Source of the DNA: Dasyornis broadbenti
Taxonomy: Eukaryota; Chordata; Aves; Passeriformes; Dasyornithidae
Reading direction: 5' to 3'
NCBI GenBank assembly: GCA_013397935.1
Contig: VZRN01005827.1
Coordinates: forward strand, 1,242,673 to 1,306,672
Length of the DNA stretch: 64,000 nucleotides
Below the pieces are notes generated by a model, which did not search any database, was not told the DNA's origin, and was given only the letters and a program-made list of their open reading frames with translations. Below, one piece after another: positions 22,784 through 33,930 of the stretch (positions are counted from its first letter, which is position 1; the number at the start of each line of letters is the position of its first letter). The position numbers and the translations under genes were made by a program.

Positions 22784-22925
22784 CATAAAAAATAAAGCAT
22801 AAAATAAAATAAAATATAAAAAATAACACATAAATAAAATACAATACAATACAATACAATGAAATAAAATAAAATAAAATAAAATAAAATAAAATAAAAT
22901 AAAATAAAATAAAATAAAATAAAAG
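22784..22925. repeat. (TAAAA)n microsatellite, right block
   Basis: Degenerate CATAAAAAATAAAGC and ACAATACAAT variants, then about twelve perfect AAAAT pentamers to 22924. Continuation of the array at 22489 across the gap and the GC-rich fragment. Confidence 0.95.
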
Positions 22926-25900
22926 GGTTTCTATCAGCCAGGATCTGAGCATGGAAGTGGAGAAGCCTGTCCGGGATGGGGAATGGGGAGCGGGGATGGG
23001 CAAGGGCAGCATTTACCAGAACGACATCCCAGAATAGTGCCATTACTCCCCAAAGTGCCACGCCAGCACCTGGCACGGAAAACAGCCCCCGCTGGTTCCT
23101 CCAGACTCCAGCAGATCCATAATGGCAAAGAAACTGCGCGCAGCTCCCGGGATGGGTGATGGCAGCGGGCGTTTGTGCTCCCGTCCAGTCAGGAATTCCA
23201 TAAACACCCGGAGAGCCAATGCTCCAGGGGCTGGACAAGACTGACAGCTGTCAGTGGAGCTGACATCCCTGGGATGAGGATGGAGAAGGGCAGCCCATGG
23301 ATGTTGCACGTCTAAGGGAGCAAAAATCAGCGTAAGGAACAGCCACTGCTGGAGCAGCCCGGGAAAGGGAGCAATTCCCCAGGGATATTGATATTCCAGG
23401 AGGGCTGCAACTCTTCTAAATTCTGCCAAAAGGAGAAAAAAAACCACTAAACTTAAAAACCCACGACAAATGGGGCATGTCAGAGTTATTCCAGGAGCAG
23501 TCTGGCTCTTCCCTGCTCATTTCTATTTTTGGTGGCACAAAGAGTGGCTCAAGTTGTCTGGGAGGTGTCCGGAGTGATCCGTGGAGCTGTTTTAAGCAGT
23601 CCTTCCGTGCCTCTACCTCCCCTGGAGCGTGGTTTTCATTCCCCACCCTCTCCCTGACCCCTTTGCAATTCCTCTTTCCAAGCTCATTCCCGCCAAAGCC
23701 ACCAACTCTGCTTTTTAATAAAAGCTGGGACTCCTGAGTGACTCCCGGATCAAGGGATTTGAGGCAAACCCCACCAATTTTCATATTCCTTTGACCCTGA
23801 AAACCAGCAGTGCCTCAGCTCGGGGCTTTTCCCACCTGAAGTTGATTAAAGGGAAGAGTGGAGAGCTGGAAATGAGCCGTGAGAAACGCTGGGCTGAGCT
23901 TCTCACGGGAGCAGAAGGGAAAGTGGCCGTGGATTGTTGCTCTGCACATCCCGGAGTCCCGGGAAGTGCTGCTGAGTGGAGCTGGGCACCCACGGGGAGT
24001 CAGCCAGGAGCCCATTTCTGCATCCACAGAAGAATCCATGGACCTTGGTGTGTTCCCAGCCGGAAAAACGGGGCTTTAGTTCTAACTCCAGAATTCCCTG
24101 GCATCGCTGCAGGATTTTGGGGTGGCTCCTTCTCCTTCATTCCTCTTGCTTCCATGGGGTGGTTTTCACTGCTTCTTCCTCCTTGGCCGTCCCTGCCTTT
24201 CCAGGGATGCAGGGATTTGGGATCACCCTGCAGTGATGCCCTAAGTGTTCGTACACCAACCTGTACAGCTCCAGCTCACTCCCAAACCCATCCATAGCCC
24301 CAAATCCAGGTTTCCCCCTTCCCATAAGTGCTGTGGCTCTGGGCAGGTTTCAGCCTCACGTTTTCTTCTGGAGAGAAGGATTTTTTTTTGGATTTCTGCC
24401 TGCTGTGAACAAGACTGTACCTCATTTTGCCTAAAACCACCCTTTTTTGGCCATGGCAGCCCCTCACCCTGCAGACCCACGGCAATATTTGGGAATATTT
24501 GCACTGATCGCAGTGTAACCGTTTGAATTCACGTGGAGGCCGGGGTTTTCCAGAGGAGAAGTTTGATTTTAATCAGTGACCAAGACTGCTCTTTCTTGTC
24601 AGCTGCCTCTATAACCCTCCCCTTCAGTTAAAATGGAATTTTTGCAATGGGAAATTAGAAAAATTACCAACAATTCACATGGAATGGCGGCCTGTGCTTG
24701 AGCCCAAGTCTCTGCACATCCCTTTGGGAAGAAAACTGGGATATGGGTGGGTTCACTCATCCCCTTTTCCTCTCAGCTCCGGGTCTGGAGGCCTCCCCAC
24801 ACCTTTGGGTTCAAACACACGACGCTTGATTGACTTATCCCAACTCTTCTCCCCTTTGATTGAGTTATCCCAACTCTTATCCCCATTCCAGCAGGGTGGG
24901 CCTCTCCCAAGGTTTCAGACCTGAACAAATTCCCACTTTTCCGAGGGCGATGTCCCCGGGGCGAAGCTCTGCAGCAAAGGATGAATTAACATCCATACAG
25001 CCGCGTTATCCACGGCGCCAATCACGGCTCCGGAATCGCCCGCCGTGTCCTCCCCGCAGGATCCCTGTCGTGTGTTTAATAAAACAACCAAACCAGGGCT
25101 CAAATTCCCTTGCTCCTATGAAAAATTCATTGCTGCAATTCCCGGGAAGTGTTGATCGGTCGGATGACTGCGAGGGAAAAGCCTGAGCCCACGGAGATGG
25201 CGGCAGCTCCGTGATGTTGAGTGGCTCCTGTGCCAGAGCAACCCTAAAACTGGACAGCAGGGATGCAAGGGGGAAACTGAGGCAGGGAAGCAGACCCAGA
25301 GAGAGGATTTGGGGTGGAAAATCCAGGGAAAGGAGTTTCCCTCTTTGCAGCATCCCACTGGTGCACATTGACTTTAAACATTCCCCAGTTCCAGAGACTG
25401 CGGCGCCAACTCTCCCAAACTCCTGGGCGGCTCCGTCAGGCGATTTCCAGCTCGGCTGCTCAAATATTCACCCAGAAATGCAGCAGCAGTTGTGCATGTG
25501 ATTGTAAAAATGGCAGCTCCTGCTGCGTTGCTTGGTGACATCAGTCAGCCGGGGCTGGGGCAGAATCCCAACGCTGCTCTCGGGCACGGAGCCGGCACGG
25601 AGCAGCCGAGGGAAGGATTTATCTCCCGAGCCGATGTTCCCAGGAGAGCGGCACGAGCAATTCTGCATAACAACCATTGCTGGGCTGTGGGAAAACACAT
25701 CCCTTGCTCCTTCCTGACAAACGGGGCCAGGCTGGGAAGGACAGGATGGGAGAGTTTTCCACCTGAAATCCAAGAGCTCAGATCCAAAGGCTGGTCTGGC
25801 ATCAGGACCAGCCAGAAGCTGAAGAGGAGGGAAGATCCACAGGGAAGTTTTGTTTCAGTTTAGTTTTTCTTGAGGAGCTTTATTTCCCAGGTGGGGGTTG

Positions 25901-25975
25901 CAAGCTCAGTACCACGATCTCCAGATTTTTGGTGGGGGAATGGGGGACGGGAAGGAAACATCCCACTGCAAGCTC
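22926..25975. other. Unique non-coding sequence
   Basis: About 3 kb without a supported gene. A direct repeat of about 30 bp around 'attgacttatcccaactctt' (24830) and 'attgagttatcccaactctt' (24859) is visible. No further glycosidase exons recognised. Confidence 0.45.
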
Positions 25976-26640
25976 AGCATGGAATATCCTGAGCTGGGAG
26001 GGACCCACAGGGATCATGGAGGGACCCACAGGGATCATGGAGTCCCACTCCTGGCCCTGCACAGGCACCACAACAAACCAAACGTAGAAATAAACCCCTC
26101 AAAACCCAAAAAACATCTATAACATAAATTCAAACTTTACCTATAACCGCACTGAAAGTCCACATAGAACCAAAACAAAAAAAAACCAAAATAAATCCCT
26201 ATAAAATCCTATATAACAAACCATATCAAATTCCACATGTCCCAAAAGAAAATTTCACATAAAAAGTAAAATTAATTTACAAAAAATACTTAATAACTCT
26301 AAATTCCACTTTGTGAAAACTCCAAAAATTCGTCGCACTGTCCAAGCCTATAAAATCAAACACACCTGCTCATCCATTTCAAACCAAAGACTAAATCTAC
26401 ATCAAACACTGAAACAATGACCCCTTACAAAGCAAGTAAAAAAACCATTCCAGATTCCAAGGGTGGGCCCTGGGCTTCCCTGGGAGCTCTCCTGGAGCTC
26501 TGGCAGCCTCGGGGCCGTGCCCATTCCCTGGGGAGCCTGGGCAGTGCCCAGCAGCATCTGGGGGAAGAACCTTTTCCCAAAATCCAGCCTGACCCTCTTC
26601 TGGATGTGTCTGAGCCCCCAGGAGGTGCTCATCCCTCCCA
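25976..26640 (-). mobile_element. CR1 LINE fragment split by a G-poor insert
   Basis: Left part (25976-26062): 'catggaatatcctgagctgg', 'gagggacccacagggatcat' (the 21-bp step is duplicated) and 'actcctggccctgcacaggc', the reverse complement of a CR1 3' end. Right part (about 26478-26640): 'ctcctggagctctggcagcc', 'ccctggggagcctgggcagt' and 'tctgggggaagaaccttttc', the continuation seen uninterrupted at 15345-15440. The two parts are separated by about 400 bp of unrelated sequence. Confidence 0.85.
26063..26455. other. G-depleted, A/C-rich insert of unknown origin
   Basis: About 390 bp in which G is very rare on the plus strand and A is dominant, with many AAACC, AAATC and CATAAA words. All frames contain stops. 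It lies exactly where a continuous CR1 would be expected. It does not match any element I recognise. The skew would fit a nuclear mitochondrial copy, an A-rich retroviral piece, or a hypermutated retroelement; I cannot choose between these. Confidence 0.7.
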
Positions 26641-26649
26641 GCCTGGGGT

Positions 26650-27295
26650 TTTATCGCCCCTTTCAGCTCTCTAAGCCACTTCCCATGACAGCACCTGCCT
26701 TTGGATGGGCTGGAGCTGCCCTGACCCCCATCCCTGGGTCTGGCAGCTCCCAAAGGACGCAGAAATCCCTGGATGCTCTACGAAAAGGCACCGGGCTCTT
26801 TGAAACCCCCCCCCTCCGGTGTGAAATGAAGGGGAATCAGAGTTGAAGGAGAATCTGAAATGAAGGAGAAGATTCTCAGGAAAGCTTTGCTTCCATTTGT
26901 CCCTTTTAGGCGGTTTCATTCCAGAGCCGGGTTTGCAGGTGGGAACAACGAGCTCCACTTTTTGCAGGGAAAACTGAGGCACAGGAAGGGAACATCCCAT
27001 GGCAAACCCAGGGTGGCCTTGGATGCGGATGGGCATCCAGGAGGGGATTCCAGGAGGGGATTCCAGGAGCTGCATCCCTCCCCTTTTGGGCTCTTGGTCA
27101 GTGTCCATCTGGCTTTTCCATCCCTTTCAGCTCTTTAAACCGTTCTCATCCCACTCCTTAAAGTGCTTTACCCCGGAGGGGATGAAGCCACCCTGAGCTC
27201 CGTCCTGGGGTCTGGCAGCTCCCAAAGGACACAGAATTCCCTGGGTGCTCCACAAAACAGCCCCGGGCTCTTTGAAACCCCCCTGTGCCACGCTG
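26650..27295. repeat. Direct duplication of a ~150-bp module, 472 bp apart
   Basis: The block 'tggcagctcccaaagga', then a 'cacaga..ccctgg.tgctc' stretch and 'gggctctttgaaacccccc', occurs at 26741 and again at 27213. 'tttcagctct' precedes each copy. Between the copies lie a doubled 'aggaggggattcc' step (27040-27070) and a MIR-like 'aaactgaggcacagga' word. The duplicated unit is not a recognised element. Confidence 0.8.
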
Positions 27296-28319
27296 GGAGC
27301 CCAGCAGCCAGCTGGCAAGTGGAGAGGAGAGCCGTGGTGAAGAGTAATTAGAGATGTTAATAATTGAGCAGATGATGAACCAGGGCGTGGGGAGATTAAA
27401 GCGGAGATTTGCCGAAGGGGTTTAGATGCATGAGCCCAATTAGAAAGAACAAGAGGAATTAGACGAAATTGAGGCTGAGTTCCCAAATCCCTTAAGCCTT
27501 GGCAGGAGACGGGGGATGAAATGAGTTTTGTCCGTTCTCTGCTCCATCCCGGTGCTGGATTGGGCTCTTGGCAGCTCCTGCTGTGGCCACCGTGGTGCTG
27601 ACCCAAGGGCCAAAGGAATGGGCAGAGCTCAGCAGGGCCCCAGATCAGCAGGATGGGCCTCGGATCCCGATGTTCCCATGGATTTTTGGGATGTTCCCAG
27701 CTCCAGGGGTGTTTATTGCCTCAGCACATGCAGCTGGAGGCGTCACCTGCTGCTCCTGCCAAGAGCAGCTCCACGAAACCTCCCTGGGCTCGGCATCTCC
27801 ACAGCCCCTTCTTCCCAAGCCACTCTTATCTTCCCGGAGCTGCTTCCTCGGGCGTTGCAAATACCACGATCCCTTTCTTCCCGGACGCTCCCCAGGGCAA
27901 ACTGGGCTTTTCATTTCCAAACAAACCCCTCAGATCTTTTTTTCCCCTCTTTTCCCCTGCTGCTCCCCAGGTGGTTGCAATAACAATAATAATGAATCAC
28001 GAGCAGAGCTGACTCCTCTGAATGGGACAGTTGTGACTCTGGTTGGCAGCTCCGTCCTTCCCAGACAGCAAATCCCTGGAACAGCAGGAGTTGTGTTGAA
28101 CAGGGCAGCATCCTTGGGGAGAACCCCATCACTGTCACCCACAACTGGGGTGGTTTGGGTTTGGGGGTGGTGGGAGATGCTTGGAGCATCCCATGGGACC
28201 AGCACGGGATGGAAACCCCTCAAATAAAATAAATGTAGTAGAACCCCCAGGTTAAAAGAACAGAGTGGAGCAGGAGGCTTGGAGCACAACACCCTGAAAT
28301 TTTGGGGAGGCCCTTCCCA
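27296..28319. other. Unique non-coding sequence
   Basis: Overlapping frames of up to 219 codons on the plus strand carry no recognisable domain. The composition around 27340-27480 is purine-rich (GAGATTAAAGCGGAGATTTGCC). Confidence 0.45.
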
Positions 28320-28830
28320 CCACGGAGCTGCTCCTTTAAAAATTAATAGTTTATTCCACTTCTCCCGTCTTCCCTCTAATTGACTGGCTCAGGGTTTATT
28401 TTCCCTCTCTCAAGTAGAACAATGGGAGGGTTTTGAAGCTGGAGATGCAATAGCGCCGGAATCTTCACTTTCCCCATTATGATTCCTCATTAGAAAGTTA
28501 TTTCCCCACGATTTGAAATATAAATGATGCCTTTGATGTCTGCCTCTTCAAAATGGCTCTTTCTAATTTCCTCCTTTTAATTTTTTTTTTTTTTTGCCCA
28601 AAAAGATGCTCTCCCCCTCCCCTTTTCCCCTCCCCAACCCCCAGCACCGCTTAACTCACCCCCAGTGCTCCGATGCGCCGCTGTAAACACGGCTTGGGCA
28701 GAATAAATAAACTGCCTGGAATTGCAAGATTTTGCTTTGAACAAATGGGATAATTGGGGCAGCTGGAAAAAAAAAAAAAAAAAAGAGGGAAAAAAGGAAA
28801 AAGAAACAGCCTTGGATGCGATTTCTTTTA
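28320..28830. other. AT-rich island flanked by poly(T) and poly(A)
   Basis: Non-repetitive AT-rich sequence containing a T-run at about 28580-28594 and an A-run at about 28768-28784. Between the runs sits GC-balanced sequence with AATAAATAAAC. The T-run and A-run face each other and could pair in a transcript. Candidate conserved element; no coding frame. Confidence 0.35.
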
Positions 28831-30150
28831 TTATATTTTTTAAAGGAGGGGGAAATAAAGGCTGAGCCTTCCTGCTTTGGAGCGTGGAGCTCTGAGCCAG
28901 CTGGGCGGGCAGTGCTGCCTCCAGTTGTGTCCCCACCACCACGGCCAGCTCCTCCTGCCCTTCCCTTTCCCGGTTTTCCTGCTGGGGTGGGACAGGGTCT
29001 GCCATGTGCCCGCGCAGGCTCCAGATAAGGCCCTGCCAATTTTGCTGGGAGTTAATTAAAGCCGCCGCTCCTCACGCTGGGGCAGTGCCAGCTCCCAGTC
29101 ACTCTCCGTGCTGGGAATATTCCCCTTTCCCAGTCTGCATGGCCATGGGGACAGAGGGAAGGAATCGTGGATGCACAGGGAAAGCATTTTCCCCCCAGTA
29201 CCCCTGGTGGACGAGCATTCCACATCCCATAAAGATCTCCTTGGCAAAGTCGGTGTCTGCCCTCCAGCGCCAGCCTCTGCCCGCCTGATGCCGGCGACAA
29301 AGCCCCGATGCCGGGATTTAATTAAAAATCCTCGTTCCCTCGGCATGGCAGGATCCCTCCCTCTGCTCCCAGATGGATCCACAGGAGCGGGTCCAGCAGG
29401 GTGTGGGAGATCCGGAACGGAGTGCGGGGCACGGGAGCGTGGCTTTGGGAGCACCTTGGGAAGAGGGAGAGGAGAAGTGACGCCAGCCCGGGCTGGCAGC
29501 ACCCCTGGGGATTCTGGGGAGACGGGAGATGCTCCCTGAGCAGCGGCACCAGGCTCGTGCCAAGGCAGAGAAGTCGAGGGAAAAGCCGCTCCTTTATTCT
29601 TTATTTCCTCGGTTTAACCTTTCCCTCTCCAGATCCTCCAGCGGAATTCCCGGGTGTGAAGGGTCCCGTTGGTGCTGAGCATCCCCGGGAAGCAGGGAGA
29701 GCTTGGGGCCATCCCAGCCACACAGTCCTGCCCCGGATTTATCCAAGGGACACCGGAAGGAAGCATCTCCCTGGAAAATTGCCATCAAGCTGGTGTATTC
29801 CTCCTCTCTGGAGCATCCCAAAACTCGCGGCTGTTTGGGATTCAAACTGTACCTACCTTGGGAAGGAAGCAAGCCCTGGAAAAGCAGGCTGGCGAAAGGG
29901 AGCTTGGAAGCAGAGAATAACTCTGCAAACACCTAAAAACTCATGGGAACCCCCAGATAAACTCATGGAAACCCTCAGATCCGGAAAATTCTGTCCCATC
30001 TCACACAAATCTGGCTCCACTACCAGGGACTGAGCATCCCTCCAGGTCAGTGGATGGTGATGGACACCCAGGATGACTTCCCTGGCTCCGTGGCACACGG
30101 ACACCTGGAACGAGCTGCAAATTAAGACAGCAAAAGACAGGATTGCATTG
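28831..30150. other. Unique non-coding sequence
   Basis: About 1.3 kb of GC-richer sequence with overlapping chance frames on both strands, none with a recognisable product. Confidence 0.45.
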
Positions 30151-30620
30151 CACATCTACATCAGGCTTGTTTTTACCAGCCCTGCGAGCTGGACGATGAT
30201 TATTTTATAGAAATAGGATATTAAAGAGCGAATCAGGCTCAGATGAAAAATTCAGGAGCGACTCCGATTTAAGTTTTCATCTCCCAGCGATGTCCAGAGG
30301 ATGGATGTCTGCTGGAAAAGGACAAACCGCGCATTAAAGCTGGAGCCAGATGATAAAAACCTTCACTTAAAATGTACATTTCTGCCCCACGTTATTAATA
30401 ACATGCGAGATTAATATTTTAAGTGGGATGAATTTTAAAAAATGTCATTTCCAAGCCGCATTGGAAGTTTTTTTGCTGAGATTCTGGAGTGGGGGGAGGA
30501 CCCCTCATTGCAGGAGCGCGATGCATATTTTATGGATGTTAAATATAAAAATCGCATTCCATCCCCTCCTCATCCTCTCCACCTTTTCCTGAGTCTGTTT
30601 GCACTTTGGAGCCAGCGCTG
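30151..30620. other. AT-rich island, candidate conserved non-coding element
   Basis: Non-repetitive, with TTATTTTATAGAAATAGG, GTTATTAATAAC (a palindrome) and GAGATTAATATTTTAAG. No coding frame of note. One of the longest AT-rich unique stretches in the window. Confidence 0.4.
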
Positions 30621-32188
30621 ACCCAGCTGCTTTCAAATGAGGCGGGGATTTAGGCTGGGGAAGGCAAAAGGGCCCTTTCTGCCAGGAAAAATTCCAGCTT
30701 TAATGGATGTTCCGCTTCCAAAGGGCACGGGAGCAGCTCAGAGCCGGGGCCTGGTGTGCTGGAGCAGGAGGGAGAAGTCCATAACTCACTGCCGGGGCTG
30801 GGATGCATAATTTATCCCCAGCAATTCCCATCAATTGGTTATTAAAAGTGCCCTCCCTGGATTAAGTATGAACGAGGGAAGAGATAAATCTGGTTCCCAA
30901 GGTAACGAACTCCCAATTATGCTCCACAGGGAAAACTTTGCTTACTTTGCCCGTTTTGCCGTCAAAATGGAGTGTTTTGGTGCAAAGCAGGGCAGAATTC
31001 CCATCTATAACCTCCATGAAGGTCCCTGATCCTCGCAGGCTCTCCAGTGACCGTGGGAGTGTGGAAATAATCATATCTTTAAAAAACAAAGTGGAGCCGG
31101 ATCCGCTGGCATCCAGGGCGTCGTTTTTGCGGAGCTCAAAGAGTCATTTCCCTGGACTGCCTCTGGATGAGGCACAAAGAGCATCCCGGCATCTCTGAGC
31201 CAAGCAAAATGGAAATAATTAGGGAAAAAAGATAATTTCCTGGAGCAAAGCACCCTCGGAGCAGCCATTCCCTCCCTGCTAAATGCCAAGGATTGGAGCT
31301 CGGGGTCTCGTTGAGATAACAGCCATGAGCTGCTGGGGAAGCTCTCTGGGGCTGAAGAACAATTTGGGAGAACAAAACGGGGAAATTTTCCGTTCTGGAA
31401 GCCGCGGTGCTGGGAGGTGGCTCTGGCGCCCCAAACCCCCAGCACGGAAATGAGGGAGTTGAATTCCCTCGCTGCCATCGCCGGGTGATTTTGTGCCAGA
31501 GCTTTGGGCTTCTCTTTCCTTCCTGATGTGGCTGTTTGGACAAGATCCACCTTCTCCTGCCCACAAATGCTCTCGATCCTGCAAGGCCCAGGAGCGCGGC
31601 CGCTCCTGGCTGGGTTTTTGGAGGGTGAAGCGGAGGCAAGGGGTCCAATCAACGCCCCTTTATTTACAGCAATAAATAAAAAGCCATAAATGTCCATGAT
31701 AAATAATAAATACAATTTAAAAGCCCACAGTAGCTGCTCTTGCTGCATCCCAGCTCCACTGTTTCCTCGTGGAAAGCCACATCCAACAGCCCCAGATGCA
31801 GAAGCTTTGGGTTTCCTAATTCTTGCCTCATGTGGGGCTTCTTTCCTTGCGAGATTGTGGCGTGGACTTCCTGTTCTCAGGAATTCCTTTTGATTTTCAG
31901 GCATTCCTTCCTGTTTTCAGGCATTCCGTCTTATTTTCCATCACTTTGCTCAGGAATTTTTCTCCTTCTATTTCCTCATGGCAGCTCTCCACATCCCGTT
32001 GCTTTTCTTCTCCCTACTGGCATCACATGAAGACTGGGAAAGCCTTTCCCTGGTATTGGTACCGTAATAATGACCCGTCTGCAAAAAAATAAAGAAAATA
32101 GTAAGAAAAAAAGCCAATAAATCAAAAAAGAAGTGGTAGTGTTGGGTGCACACAGGCCCAAATGGGAAAAGAAATAATTTATTCCTTC
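30621..32188. other. Unique sequence with an 834-bp chance frame
   Basis: A minus-strand frame (31071-31904, 277 codons) is the longest frame here that is not built of repeats. It has no domain I recognise, mixed codon use, and runs through AT-rich sequence near 31660-31720 (AAATAATAAATAC). I treat it as chance. Confidence 0.4.
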
Positions 32189-32814
32189 CTATCCCGAGGG
32201 AGAAATGATTTGGACATGGAGGAAGAGGAGCGGCTCCGGACGTATAAAATTCTGAGTGGGGATGTTTAAATAATTCAGGCAGAGGAATGAATGAAAAGCA
32301 AGAGCTTGGCCAAGGCGCGGATCAGCTCCGGAGGCAGCAGGTCCAGGCGTGGCCGCAGCAGAGGGAATTCTGCGATGCCTGGGAGGGAATGGGTCGGATC
32401 CTGCACCTCGAGGAACGGCATCAATAGATGGCACTCCAGAACTGCTCCTGCCTCCCGTCGCAAACCCGGGCACGGCGCAGAGGGGATGGAGCTGCTCTGG
32501 GCGCTCAAACGGCCTCCCAGCCCTTCCCACCTCGCTGGGAAGGCAAAGCCACGAGCTCGGGCTGTTCCAGGCCTCCAGGCATGACAGGGACTCCTCATGC
32601 CAGAATTCGAGCTGCTCCAGCCTTCCCAAGGACGCGCGCCCGTGCCGATATCGGGATGGTCCAACATTCCCGTCTCCCCTGCTCCCGGTGCAAGGGCAAA
32701 AACGCCGGGACTGAGGGAGGGCAAAACCCCTCCAACCTCCTCCTCCAAATTGCCTTTCCTTAACGGCCTCGGTCAGCCTCAAGTAGGTCACAAGGCTGTG
32801 TGTGTATCTTCAGA
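32189..32814. other. CpG-moderate sequence, possible coding remnant on minus strand
   Basis: Minus-strand sequence around 32275-32370 reads RLDLLPPELIRALAKLLLF before a stop, which looks like an amphipathic helix, inside a 157-codon frame. Upstream parts of that frame are low-complexity and unconvincing. There is no splice or homology evidence, so a real exon is possible but unlikely. Confidence 0.2.
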
Positions 32815-33058
32815 ATAAAGTCTTTAATCGGCTGATGGATATGAAAAAATAAATTACAGTGGCAAAATGTAATAAACGTTAAAGGGAAAATGATGAGAGT
32901 AATATAAGTACATTGATTTAACTAGGATGATATAGAGGAATTGTCTGCTTTATAGGTCTTTAGATGTCTATTAGCAGCTCTGTATTAAGGAATAGGGCTG
33001 TTCTCTTGATATACTTAAGAGCTGTCAGTAATTCCTATTTCACACTCCACTGCTTCAA
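32815..33058. other. AT-rich island, strong candidate conserved non-coding element
   Basis: About 240 bp of non-repetitive AT-rich sequence with sharp edges (CAGAATAAAGTCTTTAATCGG on the left, a CpG-dense patch on the right). TAAT, ATTTAACTAG, TATACTTAAGAG and GTCAGTAATTCC cores. No coding potential in any frame. Confidence 0.42.
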
Positions 33059-33300
33059 TTCAGAGCGCTCCGTGCAGCCCCAGCGACCCCGTCCCGGGCT
33101 CGCTGGAGGGTGACCGCCCGCCCAAGCTTTGCTCTGCAGCCTCGGGATTGTTCCGAGCCCGACGAGGAGCCGGCTTGGTTTGAACGGTGCCGCCGTGAGC
33201 CCGGCTCTGCCTCCGCTGCGGGAAAACGGGGCTCGGTCTGGGGGGGAACACCCCCAAAGCCCCTCTCGGCGGGATCCAAGGTGTGCTCTCCGCGGGTTTG
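33059..33300. promoter_or_regulatory. Small CpG-dense patch
   Basis: I count about 25 CpG in 240 bp at roughly 65 percent GC, close to the expected number without CpG loss. It directly follows the AT-rich island. No TATA box or transcribed frame is evident, so the assignment as promoter or enhancer CpG island rests on composition only. Confidence 0.4.
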
Positions 33301-33465
33301 GGGTCAGATCTGCATTTTATTTTGATTTTTTGTATCGACCTCCAGGTGCTTATTGTCGCCCGAGGGGTGGGGAGTCCATCCTGCATTTCCCGCCATCCAT
33401 TTCCTTCCGCGGACGGGCGTTCCAGCCCAGCTCCCAGGCTGAAAATTCAGAAATAATGAACATCT

Positions 33466-33930
33466 AGAATGAACATCGAGAAATATTGAAAATATAGAAA
33501 TATTGAGTGACAACACCGAAATATTGAGTGAAAATACAGAAATATTGAATGAACATCTAGAAATACTGAGTGAAAATATAAAAATATTGAGCGAAAATAT
33601 AGAAATATTGAAAATATAGAAATATTGAGTGAAAAGATCGAAATACTGAGTGAAAACAGAAATATTGAGCGAAAATACAGAAATACTGAAAATATAGAAA
33701 TATTGAGTGAAAATATAGAAATACTGAAAATATAGAAATAGTGAGTGAAAATATAAAAATATTGAATGAACACATAGAAATACTGAAAATATAGAAATAT
33801 TGAGTGAAAATACAGAACTATTGAGTAAAAACAAAGAAATATTGAGTAAAAATGTAGAAATACTGAAAATATAGGAATATTGAGGGAAATTATAGAAATA
33901 TTGAGTGAAAATATAGAAATATTGTCCCAA
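33466..33930. repeat. AT-rich minisatellite with 17- and 21-bp units
   Basis: About 22 units alternate between a 21-bp form (GAGTGAAAATATAGAAATATT type) and a 17-bp form lacking the GAGT step. Order and point changes vary, so the array is not homogenised. The minus-strand frames full of Phe, Tyr, Ile and Ser come from the repeat and are not genes. Confidence 0.93.

Noticed and set aside
22566..23238. Minus-strand frames across the TAAAA repeat and gap
   Set aside because: They pass through N and pentamers; the coding signal in this region is on the plus strand.
31071..31904. 277-codon minus-strand frame as a gene
   Set aside because: No recognisable domain, no codon bias like the GC-ending glycosidase fragment, and it crosses AT-rich conserved-element-like DNA. 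Chance is the simpler explanation.
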